A DNA stretch of 64,000 nt from Triops longicaudatus (taxonomy: Eukaryota; Arthropoda; Branchiopoda; Notostraca; Triopsidae), in contig JAGQDJ010000115.1 of NCBI GenBank assembly GCA_022885665.1, positions 111,168 to 175,167 on the forward strand, in the 5' to 3' direction. The notes under the pieces were generated by a model, which had not been told where the DNA came from, did no database searches, and saw only the letters and a program-made list of their open reading frames with translations. Positions 1 through 13,000 of this stretch are shown here, one piece after another (the first letter of the stretch is position 1; the number at the start of each line of letters is the position of its first letter). The position numbers and the translations under genes are program-made.

Positions 1-692
1 AAAATTCAAAATATTACAATATTATTCGGGGTTCCGCAATTGAGTTTCAACGTTCGTTCACCCACTTTGTTTGTATACGTTTAGGCGGCCTAAAAGCTCT
101 CAAGCGGTAACTATGGCGACGATTATACTGTTGGTCCAATACCCAGGTTCCTTTGAAAGGGATTCTAATGGGTATACATGGGTTGCTTTACTGAGAACGT
201 GTTGAATCCGCTCTCCAAAACCGGGAACGAAAACCCGGTAGTTTTTAACATGGCGACGACGCCTCACAGACAGTGAAAGTGCTTTTTATAATTATTAAAA
301 CTTTTTGTCAGCTTCTTAATCAGGTAAAAATGTTTAGTTTTTCTTTACATTGAAATAAATAAAACATCCCAACTTTTGTTATTGAGAAGGAAAAACAACG
401 GTTGCTACTATTTAAAATGAAATGTAAAAATAATTCAAACACTATTCTTTATTTTTTTTTCGCCCTGGGGGGCATTCTAATACATCCTTCCGATGCCAAT
501 GTGCCATATACTTAAGACTTCTTTTCTCATTTTTAGGTATAAATCAACGGATTCTTTGAAGATAGAACCGTTGTTAAGGAATATCCGGGTTATGTTATGG
601 ATTCATTGTTGGCTAATATTTCCGTATCGTGTGCGTGTTAAGTAATAGAAGCTTATGTCCAACTTCACCTGTCTGCCGAAGCTAAGCTCGAA
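1..692. other. Upstream region of the MIPOL1-like gene
   Basis: No gene can be supported here. The frame of the downstream coding exon is closed by a TAA at about 640, so the ATG at 693 is the first usable Met in this exon. A T-rich acceptor-like site (TTTTTAG) lies near 531-537 and the sequence after it is open for about 100 bases. An untranslated or alternative 5' exon therefore could be present, but nothing proves it. Confidence 0.4.
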
Positions 693-3600
693 ATGCTCTT
701 TGCGGGCTGGGAAAGCTTACCAAATAATGGAACGTCTTTGAGACGCGTTAAGAATACATGCTTATCGTCTACCGAAAGTTGTTCCAAAGAAGAAGAAGAT
801 TCGGATGAGACTGAAACCACAAGTCCAGACTCGCTCAATGGTAGCTACCATCGTCGTCGTAAACAAAACTTACTACCACAAATTCATTACCGCAGTAATA
901 TGAGCTCTTTCCGAAATTCCGTCCATGGTTACCCCGTTCCCACTATGGCGTACAGTGGTGGGAAAGAACCAAACTCTTTTACTGCCCATCATCCGTGGGT
1001 TTTCTCACACCCCAACCCATTGCCTTGCGTATATCCTGTGCCGCTCCAAACCCCGTTTGGTCCAGGAGTTGTGACTTACAATGCTGTGCCTGATCTGCCT
1101 CACAAAACGAAACCAAAGAAATTCGTCCACAAAAACCGAAAAAATGGAGTTAAGCCAAGACATGAACCAAACATTGCAGAAACTGATCCTTTGACGTTTT
1201 TGAACTTGAAAGTTGAAAGTGGAAAGACAACCAGGGCAGGGTCTGAGGGAAGAAACCATTTGCAACGTCGATTTAGCGACTCGGAGTTATACAAAATTAC
1301 AGCAAGTGTCGATGACAATCATAATCCTAACGACACCAAAGACGCCAGTCATAGCTCAATGCCCAAACAACCTCCACCCCCGCTTTTCCATCACAGTGAA
1401 GAAGATGGTGATAACGTGTCTGAAGAATCGGTGGAATCGATGGGTAAATTCCTTCGTTCCTCCTCATTCGACCTGATTTAATTAATATCTATTTTTTTTT
1501 ATCCTAGGAAAACATCACTTAAGCCGCCTTGTGTCAACGCTAATAGACGAGTTGCGAACAGTTAGGCAACAAAACCGACAACTTTGGTTAGAATTGCACC
1601 AAGCTCGTTTGGAACTTGAAACCGCGCGGGCGGAGCCCAAAACTCTATCCGGAGCAACATACCAGCCTGGTTACATTTCAAGTATTTTTCGTATTCCTTT
1701 TTATTAATTTTACGTATACTATTTTCTGAGCTTTGTATTGGTCTTTTTTCGCTTTGGTTAACCTTTTCGTGTTTTATTTTTTAAACTTTCTCGTTTTCCT
1801 TACGTTTTTTATTACGCCTCACCTATTTTCGTGCTTTTTTCTTGTCTTTATTTTTTCCTATTTTTTCGAATGTTTATTTTTGTTATCTACTCATCTTTCC
1901 CTTTTAATTGCTTGCCTTTTTCATAATCTGTCAATTTCTTTTCGTGTTTTTGTCATTTATTTTGCTTTTCTATTTTCTTAGTTAAAAATATAAATGGTGA
2001 AATTCGGCAAGGTAGATAGTAATTAAAACTGTTGAACCGTTTAGGTTTGGTTCAGCAGATTTACTCAGCGCAAAGGCTCCGGGAAGAAGCCATGAGTAAT
2101 AGCCAAACCTTCAAACCATGGCATAATGGTTCGAGTCAGAGTTTACTCACTGAAACACTGTCCAATGGACACAAAATGCCTTCGTCGTCGAATGTAGATC
2201 AACTCAGTTTGCAGAGAGATGCACTCATGTTTCGGTTGCATCAAACCGAGAAGCAATTGAAACAGCTTGAACTGGACGAGAAAGAAAGAGAAGTAAGTGG
2301 CTTGAACCTAATTTAAATTTGCATGTAAATATTCAAGTTTACAGAAAAATTGCGGTGTAATAAAAGAAATATTTGCATGGAAAGCAAGCCTTATTGATCT
2401 TAGCCCTATTCTGTTACGGATTGTTGAAAGCAGTTTAATGCCTATACGCGAAGTAACCAACGTAGAATTGATTTGCTCAGGAAACTAACTTTCCGATAGA
2501 CATAAAAACTAACGAATTTTGTAGAATAGTAAGTAAAAATATATTACGGACTTTAAATTGAAAGGTCTCTGGTGCTCCTGTTGTTGAGCGCCAAATTCGA
2601 AATCGAATGAACGTTCACAGTGAGCTTCGTAATAATGCCGCTAGAATGTGCGGAACTCTTTGCCATAGTAAGTCAATAATAAATTTAATGAACATAATAT
2701 ATTTAATTGACAAAACATCGCATTGCAGGCGAGCTATACAGCGGGTTGTTGAATAGTTAATTTTCTTATGGAGCAATTAAATATTTTTATAATTATTACT
2801 GAAGATCCTTTTTCTTCTTTAAAACTTAGTTTGAAAACATGTTATTGTAACCCACAGGCCCGTAGCCAAGGGGAGGTTTGGAGGTATCCCATCCACCCCA
2901 AATTTTTTATTTTGTAATGCTCCAGATAGGCGCACCCCAAATATCCAATAAAATTGCATATTGAAACCACCCCGAATCCACCCATCCCTCCGAACCGAAA
3001 TCCTGGTTACGGACCTGGAACCCCAAGAGCGATTTTTTTTTTATAATAATTTGGTCCTTAAGAATGGAATATAGCTGTGGTATTTTAACTTTACAAAATA
3101 ATTTAAAGAAATTCGGTGACGTACACTAGATATTGTGAACGATCATTTTTAAAATTTATAACGAGGAGGGCTTTCGCCTACTGCCGTATCGTATACTGGC
3201 ATTCCGCTCTGCAGTATTTACTCTTTTCCCAAAATACCTGAGGAACAGAATGGATAATTTGAAGGCAAACGATACTTTGATACCCGGAATTCTGATTAAA
3301 TGTGATTTTGTTTTTTGAACGTACCTAACCATCGAGTATTCAATCTGCTCACGCTCGAGTTAAGTCACCGGAGTCTTCGCTTCTAGTTTTTTTCTAAAGT
3401 AAATTGCGTGTGTGCGAGCAAAAATAGTGATTGACATACTAGATGAATACAAGAAAACTTAAAGTCAATTCACATTTCACAGGAATTTGTAAAAATGTAT
3501 GTCAATTAAGTTTATTTTTAAAATATCAAGAATCGAAGATAATTCTCTTAGTTCTTTTGTATAAAAATGTTCCAAATCTGTTCAGTTCATTTTGGGATTT

Positions 3601-6600
3601 TTTAACTTCAAATTAAATCTAATTCAAAGTCTGTTTAATTTTTAGAATGTGATTTCCACAAAACGATATTGAACGATAAAACAATTTTAACAAATGGACA
3701 TTAGGCCAAAATCATAAAATATTTCTACTTTATGGAGTCGTGAGAGTCAGAGTTAAGAACGAACTGTTCAATCATTTTTTTTAAAAAAAGAAATCAAATT
3801 CTTTTTTATAAGTAAAGCCCCGCAAACTCAGTGGGGCGTTACGTTATTTCAGTTCAGTTCAACCCTTTTAAGAAAAAGGATACAGCCAATTTGCATTCTG
3901 ACGAAATGTATTGAATTTTAAGTCAAATTCAGTTCAATGAATGGACTTTTTTCCCAGCTTTGGTGGTTACGTCTTAGTGGTACCTCTTGTGGCGCAATGG
4001 GAAAGCTTGCTTCAGCATTAGCCTTATCTTAGCCAGCTTTTCAGTGGTCGTGGAAGAACGTGCCTTCTAGAACAAGTAGTTTCGCAACCCCAGGGCCGAT
4101 GTATATCTGATTTTTCGTTATTTACATGAAAAGCCTCTCATTGTTTGCACAAAAAAGGTCTTCTCGCGTTTGGCTCTTTGTCACGTGTATGTACTTTCTG
4201 TTTCGACACATGAAAAGGGCTTTCTCGTATCTAGAAAACAATAAAAGGCCCGTCAAGTTTCTAGTCGAAACTCCGGTCGTTCACTTCTATCACACTGGAA
4301 TTATCTCAATTTTTAAGCGTTGTAATTGAAGTCTATTTTTAGCTTCCCGTTGTTTGTAGTTTTCAAGCAGCACGGTTAGACGTTTGCATCCTTGTTTGTA
4401 CCAATTGGCGTAATTAAATTTATTTGGACTGCATCTTCCCATGGAAGTGTCTTCCGATGGGGCATCTGGGCTATCTCGGGAGATACAGAAGCGCCATCTC
4501 GAACTTCATGAAATCATAGTTGAATACGCTTGTGAAATTACGTAGATTCACGCTGGTGACGTTTTGGAAGAATAACATAGGGGTATTCAGTTTATCAAGG
4601 TAGCGGCGAAGGATCATTCTCATCAATATTCGATCAACAGTCAAATTTGACACAACGAATTTCTGCCAATACCTTGAAAAGGTGGAGTAAGCGTTTCAGT
4701 TAAGGCCCCGGCATACACAACTTGCAGGATTTGTTCTGATAAAAGTTGGGGATATAGAATCCACCGCGGAAGGTAGATCACTTACAGCGAATAACAGCTG
4801 AGGACGAATAAAGTCAAATATAAACGCAAGGCACAATAGGGGCATAAGAAAATCTTAAAATTTTAAATATTTTGTCACAAATGTACCTGACTGGTGTCGT
4901 TTTTTCTTTTTACATTATATTTTTTTTTTAGAAATCTAATCTACTGGACCTGTTTGTCCGATTCCCACTTTTCTGTACATTAATGTGTAGGAAAAGTTCA
5001 ACCATAGCTTATAAACGTAATAAAAGCTTTTGTTTGAGAAAATTCAAACCGGTGCGCTAAATACTCCTAACAGCAACATTACTGCCAAAACAGTGTCTTT
5101 GATTTTGAATCGGCTTTACAGTCAGACACTTTCCTGTGTTATTCTCCGATAAGCTTGTCCGTAGCGACTCCGAAGTTTAACCGTTACCCCGGATAGGGGG
5201 TTACTCCCTTTGAAATGTCAACTTTTTTGTGACGAGCATAGTCGAAGTGTCACCAGAAAAATGCATATGGATAGCTCTCTCATAACACCCCCAAACCCCA
5301 CGTAGTAAAATTAATCTAGTAAAAGTTATGAAACAAACATGCCAGCTTTGTCAGAACGTGGCTCAGAAACTATCTGGAGCTGAATCGTGAATACATTTCA
5401 GGATAAAAGCCGTTCTTTCACTTTGGTTGTGGGCGCCTCTGCCATGTGATAGTGTAAATATTTCAAGAGAATGGCCTACAGTAGAATGCAAAGTTATATT
5501 CTGTTGGTTAATGAAAGTTGGACAAAGCTGCGTTACGTTAGGTAAAGTTACGTTAAATTGAGTTACAGGTTAAATCAAGCTAGGTTTAATTTGGTAAAAA
5601 TTAAGTTAAATAGGGTTATTTAAAGTTCAACGGTAAGTTTAAAGTAGGTTATAAGGTAAAGTGGGTAAGTTGAAATCAAGTAAGATAGATTATAGGCTAG
5701 ACTGACTTAGTTCAGTGTAAGCGTAGATGAATTAAAATGTGGTTAAGTCCAAGCAGGTTAAGTTAATGTATGTTAGGAAAGGCTTGTCTGAACAAAGCAG
5801 AGTCTAATCAAAGCATGCCTTGTCTAAGCAAAGTAAAATTAGTATAGGTAATAACGAATAATAAACGTATAGGTAATAATAAACGAAGTTTGCCTAAGTC
5901 AGAGAAGGCTAGACTATAAAATAGGCTAAGCTAAGTAAATTAAGGTAATTTGAATTATAAGTTGCCCTAAGTTAGGTTAGATTGGGGCGAAGGAAATTAG
6001 GCTTGGGTTTCGGCTAGATATTAGGATAGCTTTAGTAATTTTAGATGACGTTGTAGTAGAGTAAGTTAGCCAAAATGAAGAGGTAGTTAGACTGTGATGT
6101 GCTGTAAATTGGGTTATCCAGCTAGGTTAGTTACCTTAAGCTGTACAAAGTTAGGTATAGTTGGGTTAAATTAAATTAGTTCAGGGTTAGGTTCGCGTTC
6201 AGATTGGTTTTACTAAGTTAAACGAGGTAAAGTTAGGCAGGTTCGATTTTAAGTCACCTACAGGGCCGTACCCAGGATTTCGGTTCCGGGGGGGTAGGGT
6301 GGTCATATGCAAGTTTTTTGGACTTTGCATTCGCCTATGCTTATCAATTTAAAATTTAACATTTCGGGGGGTTAAACTCCTACAACCCGTTTGGGAACGG
6401 GGGTGGTTACCTAATATTGCCTGACTTCTGATTAGAAATAGGTAACCTGCAAGTTAGGGTAGGCTAAAATATGTTATTTTTAGTTATGTTATGGTAAGCT
6501 AAGTTGCGGAAAATAAGGTTAGGTTGGATTATAAAAATCTTACAGTTAATTGGATCTCCGAACGTAAAGTAAAGGTACAGAAAGTAACGACATGCAAGGC

Positions 6601-9600
6601 GTCGCTTTCGGAAAATGTACGCCTCTCTTTCGAAAGAATGTATATTTTGGAATAAATTGAAGGTAGTATGTTAATAAACGTGCTGAGGAAGTAACTGTAA
6701 CGGAAATGTCCGACATTTCGTATAATGGAGAAGTACCGATTACAGCAATAATTAGTCAAAATTGTTCACGCACGTGTGCTTTGTTAAAAATATTGGGTGT
6801 ATTGAATTTTCCGTACCGACACAAGAAGTAAAACAACGAAAAATCGCTAGTAATTCGGAACTGAAATTGGACAAAAAAAGAGCGTAATTTGATAGAAACT
6901 TGGATAAACTAACAATAAAAAGTGCTGCATGTTAGCAAACGTCATCAGCCACTAGAAATGGGCTCAAAAGCGGATTATTTTCTATAGTTAGCAACTTGTG
7001 TATTAATGATGGAGTTCAAACAGCGTAGGATTGCCAAACGCACATATTGTTTCACCTCACCAAGTTGGCTTGCATAGTCAATATTTGGCTTTGCGCTTTT
7101 CATTCAAGTGTAGTCTGGTTGTCTCACTGTTAGGTGGTTTACCAATTGATAGGCTTCTTTATTTAACCGCGATACACACTGACGCCTCGGCAGAAGGGGT
7201 TTTGTGCAAATTTATTGGGCTCCTTATGTACCATTCTCGAGTGTGTTGACATGTTTGTAGTTATACTTTCAGTCTATATGGTTTGACAAGGGTACTCCCT
7301 GTGATTTACACACTTTGTCAAAACATGTGGCCATTACGACAAAAACTCAATTCCCGGCGAGGAGGATCATGCTAAAGTAGTCAAATTTGCTTGAAGCCTA
7401 CACGTCAAGTCGTGAACTCAAGACATTTACTCTGTGAATAAAGCAAGTCAATCGCGACTACGATTTCCCTGAAGGGACGAATCTCCTCCCATCCTTGCCT
7501 ACATCACAATCTCAAAACTGCCTCCTCCTTTTTTTTTCCTATGTATACTTATTCCATTTCCTTAGAGAACCCATCTTTTGTCAACGCATTTGCAAAGCGT
7601 TCAGTTAAGTACGAGTTCAGCCGGAGAAATCTTTTCGCTCTATTGGTACAGTGGAATATTTTAAGGAAAAGGTTATAAGTGCCTAACTGGAGGTTTTGTT
7701 TGCTGTTTTGAAGCAGTCAAAATTTCCAGGTAAAAATATTTCCCGCTCGAATATGATACGGTAGAAAAACTTGACCATGTTAGCTACAAGGGAGAAAGGA
7801 AAAAGGGAGGCGAAAACCCTGAACTCCGATAGGAAGAAAAGCTGAGTAATTTTCGGATATGAAAGTATACCTAAGAAGACGTGTGTGTGCCTTTCCTCCC
7901 CGTCTCTGTCTTTTCGGGTATATGTGTGTTGGTGTACTTGTGTGTACTCAGGTTGAGGTCCTTTCCATTCCGTCCAGTCAATATTAGCTTGGGCCGATGG
8001 CAGAAAAGACTCGAGAGTAGACTTGGCAAGGCAAGAGAAGGCCCGAATGTCGGAAGTCGGAGTAACTTGAAGCCCAAGGGGCGTGGTAATACTACGGGAG
8101 GGGAGGGTGGAAACTGGAAAGGGAGACTGGGAGGCACCGGCATACTACACGTACACACACATACTGGGAAAGGTTTGGCTGCTATCATATCACATTTCGC
8201 GTTTGTTCTCTCATCTGAGCCTAAATGAGATGAACTACTCAGCACTTATCCAAAATGAGGCAGCTGAACCATTATGGGTGAACCCTTGAGATCCAGTAGG
8301 GTTTTTAGGGAGATTCCCAGTTTTGGCGGCAAGCAAACAGGTGTTGCTTACACTGCCGAGTTATGCTTTTAAGCTAATTAACTTAGGTCATGGAGGCAAA
8401 GTAGTTTAAGCGACCAGAACAGACACAAAAATTGACATGGAAAATAGAAGGAAATTAATGTCGTAGCTAAAGAGCAAAATTTATAAAGCCACTAAAGGAA
8501 GAACACAGAAAAGCGGCTTTGAATAGCGTAAGATATTTCCAAACGCGTATGAATTTTTCGGGAGTTTCTCGTAAGGACAGTGCTGGCAGAGGTGTGGTTC
8601 GTTGAGAGTAGAAGATATAGTAGATGAGAAAAAACACATTGTTATCATGAAGATACTGCCAAGGGTACAAATGTAAGGCTAGATAAATATTACGGGAAAA
8701 TGTGTGAACAACTATGTTATGATTTACTTTAAAACTGAAAAATTACTTTAAAAATCACGACACCGTGACACGGTTCGCTGATATGGGTTTTCATTCTAAT
8801 TGACGCGAAAAACGTTTCTCTCTCGAAAAACTAGCGTATTGGTGTTCAAGATAATTACCCACATGAGAAGATCAATGCTAGGAAACACACACACAGTTAT
8901 TATCAGTTATCAAAGGCCAATTTTGGATGTACCAAACAATTTAACCTTTCCCGTAAAGTTTGTTATAGCGAGATTTTGTTGTATTTCCAGGATAAGTGCG
9001 TGGCGATTCTTTGAGGCATGTATGAAAAGATCTTTTGTTGATTTTAAGGGGGAAAATAAGAGTTTCTAACGGTGGAGTTGTCTTGTTTGATGACTTTAGC
9101 ACAAAGAAGAATGGCAAGAAGTCCTTTTAGTGTTTATTGTAGAAAAAGGCTAATACTTTTGTGGTGAGCACGAGGGAAGGTGGTATATATGTATGAATGT
9201 ATGTATTTACTGCTGAGGTCTCTAAACCTTTCTTTTTCATTTCGGGGGGTTGGTTGTATGGTAGTGAAGTGGGTCTCTTGTTCTGTGTGGGCTTGGACTC
9301 CATTAGCTCAATTTGCCTGCTCTGTTTGCTTTTCCCTTTTCCCCTTGCTTCGCTCATAGTCGCCGAGTACAGCACGATTATTGTCGCCGTCCGTATAAAC
9401 TGCTGCTATATCACGAGCATGGTACAGAAAAGAGAGAAACAAGAAGTGAAGAATAGTTGTGCGAACCAACAGAACACACCGAGACCAATGCAAACATCCA
9501 GCATCCATTTCACCTTTTACCCAACCCCAATCCACTCCACCCAACCTCCACATCGCTTCTCATCCTCATACCAATGCATCTTAGTCGGATAACATTCCCT

Positions 9601-10059
9601 TATTAGCCATATTAAATGTACTAAACCAGTTTCATAAGACTTAATATTTTCTTGTTGTGTTGTCTTGATTATCACTTTCATTTATGTATTTACTATGCTT
9701 CGTACGGTTTGTAATATTAGCTTATTTTGTATGAAAAATTGTTCGAAAGTTTTATTTAGTTTTTGCTTGTTTTTCTGTTATAGTTTCTGTCTTGGCACGA
9801 GGATTACGCCGAAGCGGAGAGACGCCTGTCACATAACGTGAGAAGTTGTGCCAATTCCGCCAGACCTTCCTCCAGGTACGGTAGTTAAAAACTACTCCAC
9901 AGAATTTCCATTGAGTGCAGTAGAAATCCAATTATGTCAACTTTGGTGAGCAGAACTGCACACTAAGCAAGTGTCTAATTAACTGCGTAACGTAACTAAT
10001 TTTTACTGGGTGTTCCCTTTTGTCAGCTTTTGTTGTGGCCACTGCGATTATTCGCGAGT

Positions 10060-10096
<37 letters not shown>

Positions 10097-13000
10097 CCGT
10101 TTTGGTTTGGGCATTATGCATTACAGGTCGCGTAAGAATAATTTAAATGTTATGTTCTGACGTAATGAAGCATTTTTTTAGCAGAAGCTGCAAGTAATGG
10201 GAGGGACTGGACTCGTCTAGCAGTTATTCACTCTAGAAGACCTGGATGGCTCAGTTTCTTCTTAGACAGTGTGCTAAACTGACCATTCTAATTTTCTCCT
10301 TAATTTTTTTTTATTGCAAAACTAACGGGGATGTATTTATATTCTATTTTTCATGAAGCTGGTCAGAAGTGTCCATATACCTCAGCACGGGTAGGTTGGG
10401 TACTATTGCGGATTAGGGCGGGGTTTGTTTAGGTACGAGCTCCACTCTGGACCAATTGCTCTGTAATTGATGTAAACATCTGGTTAACAGAACTAAGAAA
10501 GCTATGAAACTAGAAGTTAGGGAAATAAAGCTAATAGAATCATAAATGAATAGTTTTCTGTACTCCTCTTATACCTGCGTCGATGTTGTGTGAAAGCTCC
10601 TAAAACCGTGAACGCAATGCATTTTGTTTAAGCTCGCCTCATTTGTTGATCAAAGCTTCTTGATAAATTTTTGGTATATAAATTAGTGATTTAAGAGTGA
10701 CCAAAGTGTCAAAAATTAATTTTGTTCCACTTTCCCTAGTGCCTTTGTCTGAACAAAGTGGCGAAAATTAAATAAACAATTAAAGTAATTATGACGATGC
10801 TGCGGTTAGTTGCAGCTTGGTCATATAGCTTTTCTTGAAAAAGAAAAAAAATAACTGAGCCGTGTTATAATCTGTTGTTGAAAGCCGCCATTAAAAGATT
10901 TTTCGAAAACTGGGGAAAACCACCCGGAAAAAAGGAAGTGTCTGTTTCTGAGAAAGCTGAGGGTTTTCATTTAGACTTTCTGTGCGACAGCGCACATACC
11001 TTGTAAAATTTAAGTATTTTTAAAATATGACATTAGATCAAGCTTATTTTTTCTAACTGCATTTAATGTGCAATAACTACACCAAATCTACTCAGATACG
11101 ATCAGAACTGCTCGGTTAGGTTAAGTTAGGTCAAGCTCAGTCAGGTTAGATTAATTTGGTTAGGTTAGGGTAAGCTGAGTCAAGTTATGTCGGGTTTAAA
11201 TTTGTTGTAAATTCGTTTGCCCAAATATCCGTTCTGTGGAACTTAAAAGTTGCTGGGGTATAATGGAAAATTATCCCAAGATTTCCAATGCGCCAGTCTA
11301 ATTTTGGAATTTGCATAATGTTTGCGGCCAGGTTTCCGGCACTGGACACGGAAGAATATCCCCATGACAAAGGTGTGTTGTTTACTAAGCGTTCGGGAGA
11401 GCATTGTATTCCTACGGGATTAGCCTTGACCTTGTTCTATCATAGTTCGTATTCGTACGAGTTTATCACCCTTTAATATGGTTTTAGGAGGTAACACTTA
11501 CGTTTCCTAAATGCGAACACGAAAAGCGAACTGAGGCCGTCTTTCAATTAACATAAGTTAAGCGCCGGTTCACACTAGTTGACATAATTGAAATTTTATT
11601 GTACGTACGTTGATGGCGTGCTTGGTTATCACGTATGTGTTTGCTGCATTGTTATAAAGTAACGTGTCCGCTTAGTTTGTTCGCTTGGTATTTGTCGTTA
11701 GACTAGTTTTTAAATAATATTGTTTTATTTCTGTTTTTCGTTTAGTTATTTTTTTTTTCGTTTTCGGAAGAGGGAATATTTGTCTTTTCCCCCTAAATTC
11801 TAGTTGTAGCGTAGCAATCAAGACAGGCTGACATCCAATAAAAGAGACAAGTTAGGTCGCCGATAGCAGAAAAAGCTTGGGTAAAGGACTGAGCAAACAC
11901 CACGTCGTTATCGACTTCCACACCGTCCCTTACTTCGGAAGTAATAAGAATCTTTTTCTGCCAACGACGGCAGTGGTGACGCTATCGGAATCGTTTTGTA
12001 GGACTTCGTAATCTCTCTTTCTAGTAGCAATGCTATGTTAACGTATTCATCCCTGGGAATAATAAGTGCATAAGAAGACTAGGTGGCTTCGAGCTGGTCC
12101 ATGTTGCCTTCATTTGCCCAGATTCCAAAAGTACTAGGCCGTTCATGTATGCGTGTACAAATATATTGTACAATTATAGGCGTGTATCCTATAGAATCTC
12201 AACCGGGAACTTTTCGGACCAATGGACCACGCAACCCCGAAATACATAACTGCTTCGTTGACACAGGTGGGGGGAAATTTCTGTCTTCGTTTTATAGTTA
12301 TTGACACAAGTGAGGCGGTACCCCTTTGCTAACCTCAGCTAATAGAGTAGTGAATGCATTTTCTTGCGCGCACCCTGAAAACCGCCATCATGCTCGGCAT
12401 TACGCCCGAAATGTGTGTACCTAGCCAAAAGTGTGCCTTCTTTCCTGGCTCGAATCCTCCAAGGGAAAGGATGGAAAAGCCTCGAGCTTTCAGTAATGAT
12501 TACCATGGAAGTTAAAACCCACTGTAGGGTAATTATTATTAGTTTCTTGAAGGTTCATGTACCGCGTAAATCGAAGAGTGTGCATGTCAAAGCGTTTCAA
12601 GGGATAAGTGGAAAACACGTGCAAAATTAGGCTAAATCGCGTACGTTGTGGAAAGCGGAGCAAAGTCGCTTGAGTTTGACAGAATTGCTTGAGTAAATTA
12701 CATCGACGATTTTAATAACGTTGCAGTAGTTTTTTTTTTTTTTGGTCTGTTTAACTCCTGAATGGAGGTAATTTATTCTTCAAAAACTGTCTTGAAAATG
12801 CTTTATAAGCGCCAAGGCCCGCATTCCCTGTAAGTCGAAGACTTCGTTGCATTGTGAGGGATAGGACTTTACACGCACAAGACGAGATAAGATGAACGAT
12901 TAAGGGAAAAGTAAGCGAAATCTATATCATGCGTTAATAATAGTGTTACTGTGACTACAAAGTGTTACCTTTAATGACGCGTATAAAATCACTGCAGAGC

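Larger units (their letters stand above)
2293..9783 (+). other. Intron 3 of the MIPOL1-like gene (7.5 kb)
   Basis: The intron starts at GTAAGT after codon 391 and ends at a TATAG acceptor. It contains two hAT-like MITEs (2855-3017 and 6261-6405) and a long degenerate TTAGG-like block (about 5520-6540). Open frames at 7871-8290 and 9127-9592 are open on both strands at once and have no splice or domain support, so I do not call them genes. Confidence 0.7.

Noticed and set aside
7871..8290. Overlapping open frames on both strands
   Set aside because: They mirror each other across strands inside an intron, without domains or splice sites; base composition explains them.
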